From NCBI GenBank assembly GCA_000320545.1, contig ADNK01000495.1, positions 1 through 64,000 on the forward strand: DNA of 64,000 bases. Direction: 5' to 3'. The stretch's first letter is position 1; every line of letters begins with the position of its first letter. Positions 1-14,260 of this stretch are shown here, piece by piece. Origin of the DNA: Bigelowiella natans CCMP2755. Lineage: Eukaryota > Cercozoa > Chlorarachniophyceae. The position numbers were made by a program, and so were the translations under genes. The notes under the pieces were generated by a model. That model was not told where the DNA came from, ran no database searches, and saw only the letters and a list, made by a program, of their open reading frames with translations.

Positions 1-292
1 GGGGGGGGGGGGGTACAGGCAGGCGTACGGCATACCATAAACGACGAGTAGTAGTGATACGATGCGATACGTTTCTGCTACTGTCAAAGACTAATGATTG
101 GTGGATTTACTGAATGGCTAGAAAATGCACGCATGAGTCTGGAAATACCAATCATCCTACTACCAAATCTACTATATCAACATATCCACCTCATATCCAT
201 CCCTCCCCTCTATCCTCACGGTGTCCAAATTTTGCAGCAGCAGCAGCAGCAGCAGCTCATGTTCTGATCATCATCACGACTCAGTGCCTTAC

Positions 293-2122
293 CCTCGTCC
301 AACTTAACTCCGCGATCTTCTGCCTCCACTCGATTTCGTGTCTCCTCGGCCAGTGCCTCCGTTGCCCTTTCACCAGCAGGACAATCGTCGTGTTATCAAT
401 GTAATATGGTTTGGGGGGGGGGGGGAGAACCATAGGAAGGGCGCTGTAACGGGAGAATAAAGATGCACCGAAGTGACTGCTTGTCGCGTGCGTAAGTAGA
501 GCAGCTGCTGCTGCTGTTGCTGCTGCTGTTTCAATGTCGTTGGAGTAGTATTAGCATTGGCCAATAATACCTTCCAAGCTTAGCTTTTAGCTCCTCGATT
601 TCCGAAAAGAGCTTCTGCTGTGCTTGCTGCTGATTGTGCTCTTTTTCCTTCTTTTCCTCCTCCTCCTCCTCCTCCTCCTTCTTCTTCCTGTTCTCTTCCG
701 CCTCTTCGTTGCCTTGGTGCGTGTTGTCGACGATGCCGATCTAAATAGCAGGTAGAATTGTCCGTTGATCAGCTGCCACATGTGCAGCAGATTACAACAT
801 CACGCCGTAATCACGCTCGATAACTGTGAGGAATTAGGCTGACGGCCGTGTCGCAGGTGAGATCTTGCTGTGTTAAATGGACTTGTGTTTCACACTACTA
901 CTCCTATTCCTGATGCTGCAATTACCACCACCATCCCTACCACGGCTACTGCTGCTACTTACTATGATCTCTAGATCAATTATGCATTGGTGTGCACAAG
1001 AAGCATTACAGACCTCTCTCAAGCTCTGGTACATGGTCGCAACGTATGTCAGCACACTAACGTCCGGATAAGGAGTAGAAGCAACGTGGGAATAATGGCA
1101 CTGGTTGAAGCGTCTACTACGAGTGATGATAACCCCGCCTCCCCCTCCCCATTCTCAAGCATCATTACTATCTTTCTACAATACCTCTCATTGTCAGGCT
1201 CTCGCTGAGAAAGCTCTTCCGTCGTTACAAGTCGAGGGACCTACGGAAACGGCCAGCGGCAGCATCAGCTTATGAAGCATGATTGGGAGATCATGGTGGA
1301 AGAAGAAATAAGAGAATTAGATTTCAACTTTAACGGAACAAAAATATTGATTATGATATTTTGTGAAGCAGTAAGAACATTTAAGTGCCCTTTGCTCGTA
1401 ATTTCTGGAAGGAGATATGCTAGGTTTCTTCAAAGGCTAAACTTCATTCAGAATATCCCCTCCACCGTCCTCCATTCCCCCCCCCTTCGCTATTATCATC
1501 ACCTTGAACTCCTTTTCAGCTGTGGCGAGACCAAGTTCCACATTCTATAGAACAGAGCACACCACATCTCTCCTTTGTAAGATACACACGCACATACTCA
1601 CACATATACTAGGCCGAATCATGCTCAGGTGATGAAGAGATTCCCTTTCTATACCATCTATTCATCCCCTCACGTGCACATGAGCAGCAGTACCGCTTCG
1701 GGGTCATCCTCAGAGAGCTTTGAAATGTCAATCGCTGCCTTCTTCTTGCTATGGAGGAGGTAACAGAGCACTTTCCCATCGTTCCAATCACTAGCAGGAT
1801 AAAAGAGAATTAGTAGTAGTAGTGGTGAAGTAGAATGTGCTAGTTTTTATCGTGGATCAGCAGTGATAGTCATAGATGTAGCGACAGAAGCACGTATGCA
1901 CGCACATATGGACGAATGAGTGGACAATACCTGGAGAAGTTGTTAACTTTGACTGTAGGCTCGATTCCTTGAATACTGAATATTATTTTAGGTTTGTTCA
2001 TACATTATTCGTGAGGCTTTGCATCTGTTGCGGCGTTGTTGTCTCCTATTCCTGACTGTTCTCTTGCTACATCCCCCTCTCTTCAACTATCAGACCGAAT
2101 CATCAACTTGTCATGTCTTCCA

Positions 2123-2162
<40 letters not shown>

Positions 2163-2249
2163 TCTTTTAACCCATGTAAGCAGTCGAGCCTCTATTCGCG
2201 AGGATGAGGAGGAAGAAGAGTAGGATGTTCCTACCTTAGAATACATGGC

Positions 2250-2294
<45 letters not shown>

Positions 2295-3800
2295 TTGCCA
2301 GTGCGTCGGATTTAACAGAGGCAAACATAACTTTGACCTTTTCAGAAGGACATAAGCACACACACACACACACACATTCACGTACCTCAACTGTCGAGTT
2401 CCCCCTTTGAGCAGAGTCCGTTTTAGAATCAATGCCTCCAATCTGAGATAGAGAAGATGATGGTCAGGTCAATGCTCCTCAAAATCTCGGAAAATGCTGC
2501 GTTTAACCAACGATTCCATCCCCCCCCACTCCAGGGTGGACTGGAAATGAATTAGCTTCTTTTTCTATTTGCAAACCCTTTGCTATCACGAAAAGGCATA
2601 CTCGCTACCGAATCAAGAGACACTGTGCGAATGATTGCCCATATAAGAGCCAACACCATCTGAAATAATCAACACCAACACGACGTACGGAGTATCAGCG
2701 GGATTGCATAAGAACGTGTAGGCTAGTGAAATAAGGTAATCGATGATCCTCCATGGCTGCTGTCGAGGTACTTATTTTGTCGCGTTCAATCATTATCAAG
2801 AATTAAGTGTAGAACCCACTGCTATATAGCAGACTTATCATCTAGAACCCACTGCTATATAGCAGACTTATCATCTAAATTGGTGTAGTACCTTCTCATT
2901 ACGATCCACGATTAAATTGCTGAGTATTGTTTTTCGAGCAAGAAATAAAACTAATTGTCGTTGTCTCCAAAATGTTAGCAACAAAGACACGCCATCCAAC
3001 GTAGATTATCTCTTCATAATTGCAGCAACAGTAGAGTAATCTCTTCAAGAGTACGCGATGTATAGAAGAAAGATACCTGTGCAAAAATCTGATACTCACA
3101 CCCAACCGCCTCACCTGATGGTGACACGTAGCAGCGAGTAGTAAACAGAAGTAAAATCAATTCAAAAGAAAGCTTCATCATATCGTCATATTGCATCGAT
3201 CATTGGTCATTGATCCTTAATTGGAACGTATATCTATACCATATCTAGTGCAATCGTAACATTCTCCAGCGCCTTGGCTCTGAGGCTACAATCTTTGTTG
3301 TGCTTCGGAATTGGTGCATTCGTCAATACGTGCATTAGCTGCATCAGCTTGATTCCATCGCTCAATCCTTGACAAAGCTCCTATTTGAGAGTGTTTTTGG
3401 TTGTATTTTTGAAATCTTTGGTAGAGCATCCAATTCACAGATCGTGTATATAGAAGAGTAAACAAAGAAGAAATGAAGATATGAAACCATCATCGTCATA
3501 TCCATTTTATCATGTTCGTTGATTAGCTATGCACGTACAGAAATGGGCTCAAATCCTCCAATTGCCAATTTTGCATTCACCCACTTTGTGAATGTGTGGT
3601 TTTTCATTGCCTAGATATTGGCGGGCAGGCTCAGCAGCATATCATATATTGGCAACAGGACGAAAAGTAGAACCACCCCCACTCGGCGGCAACCCCTTCA
3701 ACGCATAACTTCTTACTAATCCCTCACACACATTGCGCTTATATTGGCCTTCCCTGACAGCATTGGACACGCGTCGACGTCTGATGTAGCCTTCCGCCAT
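293..3800 (-). CDS. Tandem calponin-homology (alpha-actinin-type) actin-binding protein, 3' end outside window
   Basis: Spliced by eye from about 14 short exons, all phase-compatible as far as 1014-1056: 3732-3800 (start MAEGYIRRRR), 3539-3610 (TFTKWVNAKL, the classic CH1 opening), 3240-3380 (ELCQGLSDGIKLMQLM), 3077-3114, 2892-2919, 2609-2659 (MVLALIWAIIR, last CH1 helix), linker 2386-2442, 2161-2189 (ARLLTWVKR, CH2 start), 1931-1975 (VKVNNFS), 1694-1790 (DWNDGKVLCYLLHSK), 1503-1544, 1185-1240 (VPRLVTTEEL), 1014-1056 (VLTYVATMYQ, CH2 end), then 571-740 (Glu/Lys-rich coiled coil) and 293-366 (helical, acidic). Two CH domains in tandem form the F-actin-binding module of alpha-actinin, spectrin, filamin and fimbrin; the coiled coil directly after suggests an actin cross-linker or tether. 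The protein continues past the left edge, so rod, EF-hand or other C-terminal domains are unseen. An in-frame upstream Met at 3893 is an alternative start. A short exon between 1014 and 740 is probably missing from this model. CH assignment is strong; subfamily is open. Confidence 0.78.
2811..2876. repeat. Perfect 33-bp tandem duplication
   Basis: Two identical copies beginning AGAACCCACTGCTATATAGC, ending TTATCATCT (2811-2843 and 2844-2876), in an intron of the CH-domain gene, 15 bp from the exon at 2892. Each unit contains a GCTATATAGC palindrome. Confidence 0.9.
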
Positions 3801-4329
3801 GCTGGCCTCTTCACAACGTGGGGGGAGAGAGCGGGAAAAACGAGTTTTGAGGCAGCGGGGTTCCGACGGAGCCCCGGTTTCAACAGACCTCATATTTGTG
3901 AAAACATATGCGATTTACACTCTGTGACAGTGGTTTAACGATGTCGTCATACAAAAATTCGCAAGTATTTTTCGGAATCCCGGCGATAATATCCAGCACG
4001 CGTCTCCTCCGCTTGTCGTCATCATGTCAGTCAGTAGTTGGATTTTCTAGGAAATTCTTCCGTCAAACGGTGTTCGTTCTGAGTGTTGTTCGTGTTTTTA
4101 TGATGCGACAACCAGTTCTTTATGGTATATCGATAAAATGGCATGTGTTTACTAACATTTTTGTTCTCAAAAACCGGAAGCTGAAACTGCTCGGGAACGT
4201 GAGAATCCCCATGAAAGCGCTGATTAACCGCGCTCTCGCCCATTGTGAGAGGAGGGATTAGTATCGCAGCCGTCTTCGCCGTGCTCGTTTTTGTAGTCCG
4301 GACTCTTGAAGAGATCAGCTGCTGAAGAA
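3801..4329. promoter_or_regulatory. Divergent intergenic region / likely bidirectional promoter
   Basis: About 530 bp lie between the divergent starts of the CH-domain gene (minus strand) and the ankyrin gene (plus strand). No convincing TATA box was seen. Open frames on both strands here (for example minus 4408-4031) lack recognisable domains, and I treat them as spurious or 5' UTR. The promoter role is inferred from gene orientation only. Confidence 0.3.
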
Positions 4330-6184
4330 ATGGAGGAGCTTGGGAGTGAAGCGGAGGAAGAGGATGAGAAGAAAGGTGTGTGGTGTCAGAAGCTACCAAC
4401 GGTGACATTTTTGACCAGTAGATTGCTTCTGTTTCGGACTCAACAGCGGAGGACTAGCTTCATTTTAAAATTTTAATACACATTAACTATTCACCACCTC
4501 ACCTTTAACCGAGAGAGAGTGAGAAGAGAAGATATAACTGTTAAAGGCAAGTTGAGAAGGGTGTGCTAGAATTTAGAACAATTCTGCTGCGTTATTTCCA
4601 AGGATGGTGGAAGGTGAAAGCAAAAGATCCTAACAAGGAGTATCCAAAGGAGCCTCCTAAGGAGGAGAAGTCAAAGGTTACTACAATCTGCATAATACCA
4701 CAGTGTCTCTATTCGGACCCAATGATTAAAATCCATCCCCGCCGTATCAATCCCTCCCTCCATCGACCTTCAATCGTCATCATCTTTGTCGCCTTATCTC
4801 CTCCTCCGCCTCCTCCTCGTCTTCCCTTCAGTGGACTTACGAAGGGCACAAGGGAAATGCTCTCGGAAACCTTCTACTAACGGCATGTGATGCCGGTGAC
4901 CGTCTCAAAGCTCAGGAATTGATAAAGGTGAACGCGGACCCGAATTATGCAGCAAGGAAAGATGCCACGCTGAATCAGGTGGGTTGGACTGGGCTTCTGT
5001 ACGCGAGCGACAAGGGACATCGAGGAGTTGTGTCTTTACTCGCTTCAGCTCTGGCAGACCTCAATGCCCAAACACAGGTGCGGGTGTAGATATAGTGGCA
5101 GTGGTAGAAGGAATAGTAGAAGTGATAAATGATTACTCCTGAGAAATAAGAGGGTGAGAAAGTGCGGCAATGAGTTCCGTGTGCGTGGATGATTCAATTC
5201 CTACAAAATTGTGACAAAATAATGATCGAAATTCTTTGGGACGACTATATTGATGTATCATCGTTAACCTAACCCAAAGGATGATATGAATGGAATTTTC
5301 TTATCGTCATTGAACTACTACCGCTCTCTCGTCGGTGCGTTGTGGTTGTTAAAAAGGTGGGTTGGTCTGCTCTAATGCTCGCAACGTACCGAGGGAACAA
5401 GGACATGGTGCGGCATCTGCTACGTCTCAAAGCGGATCCAAGTCTCAAACAAATGGTTGCTCGCACATACACGCGCGCGCGCGCACACACACACACACTC
5501 ACGTTGCTACGCACGTATTTGTCCAGTGAATGATTCCATAATATAAACTAAAACATAAAATTATAAGTATTGCAATAATATAAATTACGAATATATAAGT
5601 AAATATGAAGGTATGTGCTTATTACCCTTAGTATGTGGTGAAGAAAGAGAAGGAGGACCCTGCTGTCAAGGCGTTGATGCAGAGTTATGAAGCCAAGGAA
5701 GCTGTGAAAGAAGAGATAGTAATATATTTCTAACTAATGATAACTACAGCCATCTTGTGACGATGATTGGATGTTGCTTCTCTTTCTCACAAACAGAAAA
5801 TTAAGGTTGCTCTGCCTAAGTCTAGAAAAGAGGAGCTCAAAGAGGTAGTGGAAATTGAATCATCCCCCCCCCCTCCCTTTCATTTCTATTTCTTCTCATC
5901 TACTCTTCCATTTTTCTCTATGATGGGTAAGATGAATGAATCTTCTCTCATCCCAGCAACGCGTGCGATGCATGCACACGTACTTTTGGTGTGTGGAACA
6001 AGCATGGATGTAAAATGTAGCTCTTCTACCACCTACTACTATCTCAGAAACTGCACGATCTTCGGGTGGCGTTTGAAGACATTTATGCTATCGAGATGCA
6101 AGACAAAGCTGTTGGAATCATGAAATCGATCATCAAGGTCCGAGATGCATTACATATCAGTAGCAGTAGTATTAATAGCAGTAA

Positions 6185-6220
<36 letters not shown>

Positions 6221-7600
6221 AAAATCATCATCGCCACCTGAGTAAGACTGGGACAATAATTACGTGTTGATAGTCATTTGTTTGTTTACACACTACTTGC
6301 CCAGGAGGAGGAGGAGCTGAGAAGCAACCCGAAGCTGCAGAAAGAGCAGCGACAAAAGCGGCAGGAGATAATGACGTTAGATGAGCCCATCAAGGATAAT
6401 CCCCAGCTTTGGACCTATCTCCATGCCGCTGTAGTTCAAGGAAATGCCACAATGGTCGTTTTCGATAATAATGATAAGAAGAAGAGTATTTTGCTTCGTT
6501 TTGAGAATGATCATGATTTTTAGTCGAGAGTCATACCGAAAATAACCAACGAGAGCATAATTGGAATGGCCTCAAAGAGAACGGCACCTCATCATAGTTA
6601 GGAAAGAGTGCCATCAGCTGATGAGATTATGAAACAAGAATGACGTATAAATTGTTTGATTTTATGGTGAATATGCCTCAATCGATACGAACATATTCAC
6701 ACAAAAGTGCCGATTCCTCCTGGATCTGGGAGCAAATGTAAACGCTGCCACCAAGACAGGCAATACACCGTTGCACATGGCTGCACAGCATCTCAACACG
6801 GAGGAAGGCCGAGAGATTGTGATGCATCTCCTCGAGGCCAAAGCAGACATTCACAGGCGGAATTTCGTCCAGAAACTCAGTGTGAGTAGTAATAGTAGTA
6901 GCAGTAGCAGCAGCAGCAGCAGCAATAGCAATAGCAATGCCTAGTACGGTACACACTACCAAACCAAGTCCACGTTCGCTCTTCATTCACCAAAATATAT
7001 GAATGTAAACGTATTTAAGGGAGTACTGCTACTGCTACTACTATTCTCGATCAGGCCATCGATAACCTTCTCATGACAGCGAGCAATAACGATCCGAAGG
7101 AAATGCTTTGGATCCGTACTTTTGTGCCTATGGGGGAGCTCAGGAAATCGCCCCCCAACAGCGAGCAACGTGACACGCCGCTGTTACCGGTCAGCAAAAA
7201 TTCAAACTAGCGAAAGGTTTGGGGGGGGGTGGGAAGGGAACGGGACTCGTGCTGCTGCTCAATAGATGGCCGTGCCAGTGTCATCATCATCTCAGTGCTG
7301 CTCCTGATAATGATGGTGTTGTTGTCCTGTCGCTGCTTATCTTTAGAACACCGCAAATACCAATGGAAGGCCACGCAAGTCTCCCTCTAAAGTCTCGCCC
7401 GATAACACCACAGCGGTAGTTGTTCAGAGTTAGCCCCCTCCACACACGCACGCACACAAACACACACACGAGTGCATGTATTAACTATATCGAGCATCGG
7501 TCGTAATTGTGGTAGCAACACAAACGATGTTCAGAAGTAGTTTGGCGCTGTCATCAATAGCCTTTCTTGCTACGAATGAAACAAAGAAGGTATGACACTA

Positions 7601-7633
<33 letters not shown>

Positions 7634-7939
7634 CACTAGGCCATGATTGCATCTTGGATGGGGCATACGGAGATACTGCACATGCTCATCGAAGCGCGGG
7701 CAGATTTATTTGCCACAGACAAAGATGAGAAAGATGCTGAGGACTGGGTAGTAACGACAACAAATAAAGCAATAACGACGACGATGATGATGATTATGAC
7801 ATTGATATTAATGACGATAAAGGAACAAGTTAGTAAGGAGGAGAAAGTATTTTAAAAAACAAAGTGAGAGAGAGAATTAGGGGGGTGCATGTGCACGTGC
7901 GTATGTGCATGTGCGTATGTGCATGTGTGTGTGTGTGTG

Positions 7940-7976
<37 letters not shown>

Positions 7977-8046
7977 ATTTTGTGCATCATTCATGCCTCT
8001 GTGGTGACCCTCTTTTATTGAATCTCTTCTTCTCTCTCTCTCTTTT

Positions 8047-8095
<49 letters not shown>

Positions 8096-9201
8096 ACAGG
8101 CGATATGGGAGGACAGAACAGAGATTGTAAAGATCATCCAGGAAGGTGCTGTGTAAGATAATGAGAATAATGACGATACGAACGAAGAACACACATACAC
8201 ACACACATACCTAAGAGAAAGATAGTAACTACTTACCATAGCAGCGACGTCAACGAGAAGGAGAGCATACAGCACAACACCTATATAAAGCATTGGCATA
8301 TTGGCACTCTGCGCCACCACCTCCTTCTTCACCTTCCCTCCACCCCTTTTGTCCTTTTCACACGCAGGCAAGATCGAGCAGCGCAAGTGGGAGGAGAGAG
8401 AGAGGAAACGACGGGAAGCGATGGCGAAGAAATTCCTGGAGGCATGTGAATTCGGCGACTACTTGACGGTGAATGAGATGCTCATGGACCCAAGAGTGGA
8501 GATCGAGTACAAATATCAGAATGGTATTAATGAATACGCCAATAACCGCCCTGTTTGATGAGAATTCATCATCATCATCATCACCACCACCACCACCACC
8601 ACCACCTCCATCATCCTCGCTCTTTCCTTGTTTGTGGATGAATACACGACGATGACTCCGTAGTGTCTACATCGCTGAACTTTTTTGGTGGTTGGTGTAG
8701 TTAGGTAATATAGTGATGGGGGGGGGGGGGGGAGGGTAGCAGGAGGCCACAGCTGTGGATGATACATTGGAATAATGAGTAAGCATTTTTCAGGGACATC
8801 ATGATGACGTGTTCTTCTCGGTTCGTATTTTTCTTTTCTTTTCTACTCCTCCTCTCCATCCTCCTCCTCCTCCTCCTCCTCCTCCTCCTCCTCTCGATAT
8901 CAGGGTACACTGCCCTGATGATTGCTGCGAGAGCCGGTTACTGGCAGGTTGTGCGATCGCTTCTGAAAGCTGGGTGAGAACTATCGAGACGGAGGATCAT
9001 AAAATGATGATGATGATGATGATGATGAGAGGAGAGAGATCGCAACTCAGCTTTATTACGACGTGCATATGTATATGTAAATCACACGCACACACATATC
9101 TTATGTTTTGCGTGCTATTATTCCAATAACAAGGGCAAGCCTGCACATCCGCGATGACGGTGGGGGTACCGCGTTGATGAAGGTATTAGTTTTCACAACT
9201 G

Positions 9202-9235
<34 letters not shown>

Positions 9236-9931
9236 GGTGACGCTGCTGCTGCAGCTTCTTATTGGCTATTATAAATGATAGAACAAACGTATATTTCACA
9301 ATATTACGAAGAAATGTAAATAAATAAATAATTGTAATACATTATGAGTTTTGATAAGATTGGCAATATAATTGGGTAGGCGAGAGAGAGGGTATGTGAC
9401 AACAACATCGTGGTGGACTTCTCCCTTACACCCTTTTTTTTAACTCTCTCCCATACACCCCCCCCCCCCTCTCTCTCTCTCTCTTTCTCTCTCTCTCTTT
9501 CTCTCTGTGTGTGTGTGTGTGTGTGTGTCTGCTTGGTGTAGGCGGCGGCGGGAGGACACAAGCGCGTGGTGAACGAGATTGCAGCGTATGAGAAAAAGCT
9601 GAAGCTGAAGAAAGAAGAATCATGCTTAAATCTGCAAGATGCTGATGGCTGGACGGCCCTGATGCTGGCCTCGATTCACGGCAATACGCATACCGTCGTC
9701 AGGCTTTGCGAACTTGGGGTCAGAAGATAATAGATAAAGAGGGGGGGGATAGAATTAAATTGCCAAATATTCAGATGTGTCTACCTGCAGAATAGCATTG
9801 CGTTTTCGTCAAAACACAGAGATCCTACTAGGAGCACTGTCAATATTATATTATCATTGGCTTCGAGGCCGCTTTCAACACGTATCCAATGCATCACGAC
9901 ATATCCAAGATTCGCAAAAATTATATGTATA

Positions 9932-9971
<40 letters not shown>

Positions 9972-12869
9972 TGTGTATGTTCAGGCCGATTTGGATTTGA
10001 TTCAGAAGGGAGGCCATACCGCACAACAGTGGTAGCACCGTTTGTTAGAACAAGTGCATCTTACGATAGTGAAAACAACAATAACAACAACATTTGATAA
10101 TTTCTGCTCACAAATAATGGCGGCCTGGTCGAACAACCAGATGCTTGATTTTTATCTTCTTCCTGAGTAACACGACGACCGAGTTATTTATATAAATATA
10201 TCACATCGCTACTGCTACTATCACCTTAATCTTACTTATAAATGGTTTCCCATAAAGTTGGGTTTTTTGAATTCCCTTTGTTAATGCTCCCCCTCTTACT
10301 ACTACTACCATAGGGCGGTGATGGAGGAGCAGTGGGAGGTGGCAAAGGAGTTACAAACAGCTCGGTGATCACGAATATATGATCAACGACGAGGACACGA
10401 AACTTAGCATATACTCGAACAGTCACGCATCATCATCGTCATCCTAGTCGCCATCATCATCATCTTTTTCTTCTTCTCCTTCTTCTTCGTCGTCGTTGTC
10501 GTCGTCATCCCTTTTCGTCACCCATCCCCTATCTCTCTATATGCAGAGAAAAGCGCAAGTTTGCGGCGAAAAATGCAGCGAAAGTCGAGGAGGAAGTGAA
10601 GCATATCCTTGCGAGCAAGTTTGGCGATCAAATTCCAGATGGGTGTGCATATGCTGTTGTTTGTGTATTTTGCGTGTTTGCGTGTTTGCGTGTTTGCGCG
10701 CGCGCGCGTGTGTGTGTGTGTGTTTGTGTGTTCCCTAGGAGGAACCCAATGATCGGTCTTGGTTGGTGTTCCCCAGCCTCCTTTGCTGTTATCGATTCTT
10801 CACATTCGTGATTGCATGCTCTCTCTCTCTCTCTCTGCACGATGGTGGAGATCGTTGTTGTAGAGATGGATCTCGATACCTGATGTTGTTGTCGTTGTCA
10901 CCTGGGCTATGTGGGGTGGACGCACTGTGATGAATCCCCCACTCAGAAACAACTCGTTTCTCGTCTTTGCAGGACATCGGCAGTGATGCTGGCGGCTATG
11001 CGAGGGCACTCTGGTGTCGTAGACGCGCTACTGCACATCAAAGCCAACATCAATATCACCGACAGCCGTGGCATGACCGCGTACGTTATCTATCGATGAT
11101 GCTTCGCGTGTAAACTACTCATACTCTGAGAGGAGGGGGGGGGGGGAGTGGAGGGACGATGATGATGACCCCGTCGCCTCACTTATACTACCAGCACCAA
11201 AGACAAACAGTTTACATTGCACACAACGTGATCGATCGTCGTCAGATGCTTATTCTTATTATCGTCATTATTATCATCACCACCATATTATTGTTCTCTA
11301 AAAAGATATGACTGGGCTGTGAAACACAAGCACCGAAGCGCGGCAGAGCTCCTGCTTGGTATTGACTGAGGAAAATAGAAAAAGAAGAAGAAAATGATTA
11401 GGGGGAGGAAGAGGAGGAGGAGGAGGAGGAGGAGCTGCTCCCACTGCCATTCATTCCTGTGTTTTCATATAGATGCTTTCACAATATTTTCACATCCTTT
11501 TTAATTGATGATACGGAAATGCCATATTTCTATCGTTCCTCCATCAATCCAAGTTGTTGTTGTTGTTGTTGTTGTCGCGTCGTAGCTGAGAACACATCAA
11601 CCAACCACACTACAAGTAATGCACTGCGACTAATACTGACGACCCTGCTGCCGCTGCTCCATTTATTTTCTGAAAATGATTACAGAGGAGCTCCGCCGAC
11701 AACAAGCTGCAGACTTCGAGCGTCGGAAGAAAAGGGCAGCATCACTTGCGGCTAAGCTGCTCTCTGCGGTAATAATAATACAGCATCACTACTCGATGAT
11801 GGTTTGCTATTGCTATTTATCTTTCATAATGCTGCTGGGTGGCGAAGAAGAAGAAGAAGAAGAAGAAGAAGAAAGCATAACGTATTATCATCCTAAAACC
11901 ATAAACATAGGTTGAATTTGCGGACGTGCCAAGGATACAATCACTACTCACGGAGCCTCTGTACTGTGAAATTCACAATCAAAGTGTTTTATCGGGGGGG
12001 GAAGGGAGGGGGCTTGAAACAGCTATATGAGAGCAGTCTATTTATGATGAAAAAGAAGCGACTGTGGCCCCATGCCATACGGCACGAGTGTATTCGTTTT
12101 GCAGACAGGAGAATCATCACTGTATTTTCTTAAATACCACCGATAAAGTGATGGTCATATACTATGAATTATCTTGGTGATAATACCGAATAACGACCAA
12201 CGAATGATGACAGACTGCTCATTGATTACGAGTACGAAAATGGGATGACGGCGCTCATTCGAGCCGCGATGTAAGTAGCCCTAAGTAGTGAATGATCGCT
12301 TGTTCTTCTCCATACTCCCCGCTTTCCCACCCAGCATCCACTGCAGTACGAGAAAGCATCAACAAAGAGAGGACACTCTTCTTCTCTCCCCGAGCATTCT
12401 CTAATGCAATAGTGCAACATCCTTTGAATAACGTATAAGTAGAGTAGTAGTAGTAGTAGTAGTAGTAGTTGGTGGTGGTGGTGATCTTCCATACTAATTT
12501 TGCGGCGTGTTCTGTCGCAGGTGGGGGCACACACATTTGGTACCTCTCTTGATCGAAGCAAAGGTGGTTTATCTATCCTCCTGCTTTCACATTCTCACCC
12601 TCATATTCATCCACTTATAACCCCTCCCCATCATCTTCTTCATCCACTACCACAGGCCGACATCAACTTGCAGATGAAGAATGGACATTCGCCCTTGTCG
12701 CGCGCAGCAATTAATGGACGCGAGAGTGTGATTAGATGCCTGTTGGACAACAAAGCATTAGTGAACCTCCAAAATAAGGTGGTGAGGGAAATTGCCGATC
12801 GAAGTATCAAATAGTAGAAGTAGTAAGTAGTAGTAGCAGTGGTACTAGCAGAGTAACCGTGTGTGCATG

Positions 12870-12901
<32 letters not shown>

Positions 12902-14218
12902 ATTTCATGGGTTTCTGTGAATCTCTCCTATAAGCGGAATATGTGTTGTTGGGATCATCACATGGTACTGCTGCTGCTGCATTTGCTTAGTGGGGCTGGA
13001 CGGCGTTGTCCCGTGCATCCATGAGAGGCCACATCGGTGTTGCGACACAGCTGGTAGTAGTATGATGGGGGAGAGGAATCGTAGACGATAACTAAAAAGA
13101 TCTTTCACATAGCACTGCAAAGTGTGAGGAAAATGCACGATTTCGCAGAGCAGCAGCCATCAGCATTTTGAATATTGTTAGATATCTGTTTGAAAGTAGT
13201 TGAATCCCCGTGAGGCCATTCACGTTCATAATACTGTTCTGCAAAACGTTGTCGCTGCAGGGAAATAGTGTGAATGACGCAGCAGCATGGAAGATATTGA
13301 GGCGTGTGTAGACTTTGCTTGAATTCATACGAATCGTGTTCAGCCTCCCTCCGACCTCCCCCCCTTCCACATCCCTTTCTCTCTGCTCACTCCCAATGTC
13401 CTTATACCTGCTGCAAACTACTGTTTATTTGTTTCCTCCTCCTCCTCCTCCTCTCCTCTACTATTAGTTGGAAGCCAAAGCAAAGCTAGACCTCCAAGAC
13501 GAGAGCGATTGGTACTTCTACTGCTGCTGCTGCTGCTGCTGCTGCTACCACTACCACTACTGCTGCTACTACTACTACTACTTATAAACATCATTTCACT
13601 TTGGACTCTTCTACTAGGTCGGCTGTAGGCCTTGCATCAGCTAATGGTCACCTGCCGGTTGTGAAGCTATTGACACAGGCCCGGGCAAATGTAAGCTTGG
13701 AGCTCGAAAACGGCCTGGATGCCGAGGGATGGGCCGAGGTATTATTCTTCTCTTCTCTTCTCATCCGACAGCTGCTTTCTCCAGTAGGCAGCAGTAGTGA
13801 CCGACTCGAGCCTGCCTAAACAATTATACTATTCCAACGATATTTATATTTATATATATATATATATATATATCGGCGCTGAGACACGATAATTTTGCTT
13901 TTTTTGTCATGGCGCTGCGGCCATGACAATAGTTTAGAATAATCGAGGTTTTTCGGTTTATAATTTGCAGCAAATTAGTCAAATTCCTCCTTTGCTGATA
14001 GTGTTGGCCCTCTACACTGCTCCATGAAGAGGGTTGAAGGGGGTGCAGCTTTATCAGCATTGTTAGGACGATGATACATGAAGCAATGATGGTGATGATG
14101 AATATCAGGCGAAGGGCCACCATGCCTGCGTAGATCTCGTCAAAAAAGCCAAAAAAGAAGAGGCTAAGCGTGTTGCTGCGGAAAGGAAACGCATGCGGAA
14201 GTCAGACCAGCAGACTAC

Positions 14219-14260
<42 letters not shown>

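Noticed and set aside
1-13. Poly-G at the window start
   Set aside because: Too short to interpret; could be a homopolymer or an assembly edge, not a telomere.
2103-2441. 112-codon minus frame with VCVCVC and IYIYIY runs
   Set aside because: Microsatellite translation; true CH-gene exons in this span are 2161-2189 and 2386-2442.
6170-6230. Regularly spaced repeats considered as a CRISPR-like array
   Set aside because: Simple (AGT)n microsatellite without spacers, in a eukaryotic intron.
7830-8051. Open frame coding for a His-Thr polymer on the minus strand
   Set aside because: Pure translation of a (GT)n/(CA)n microsatellite inside an ankyrin-gene intron.
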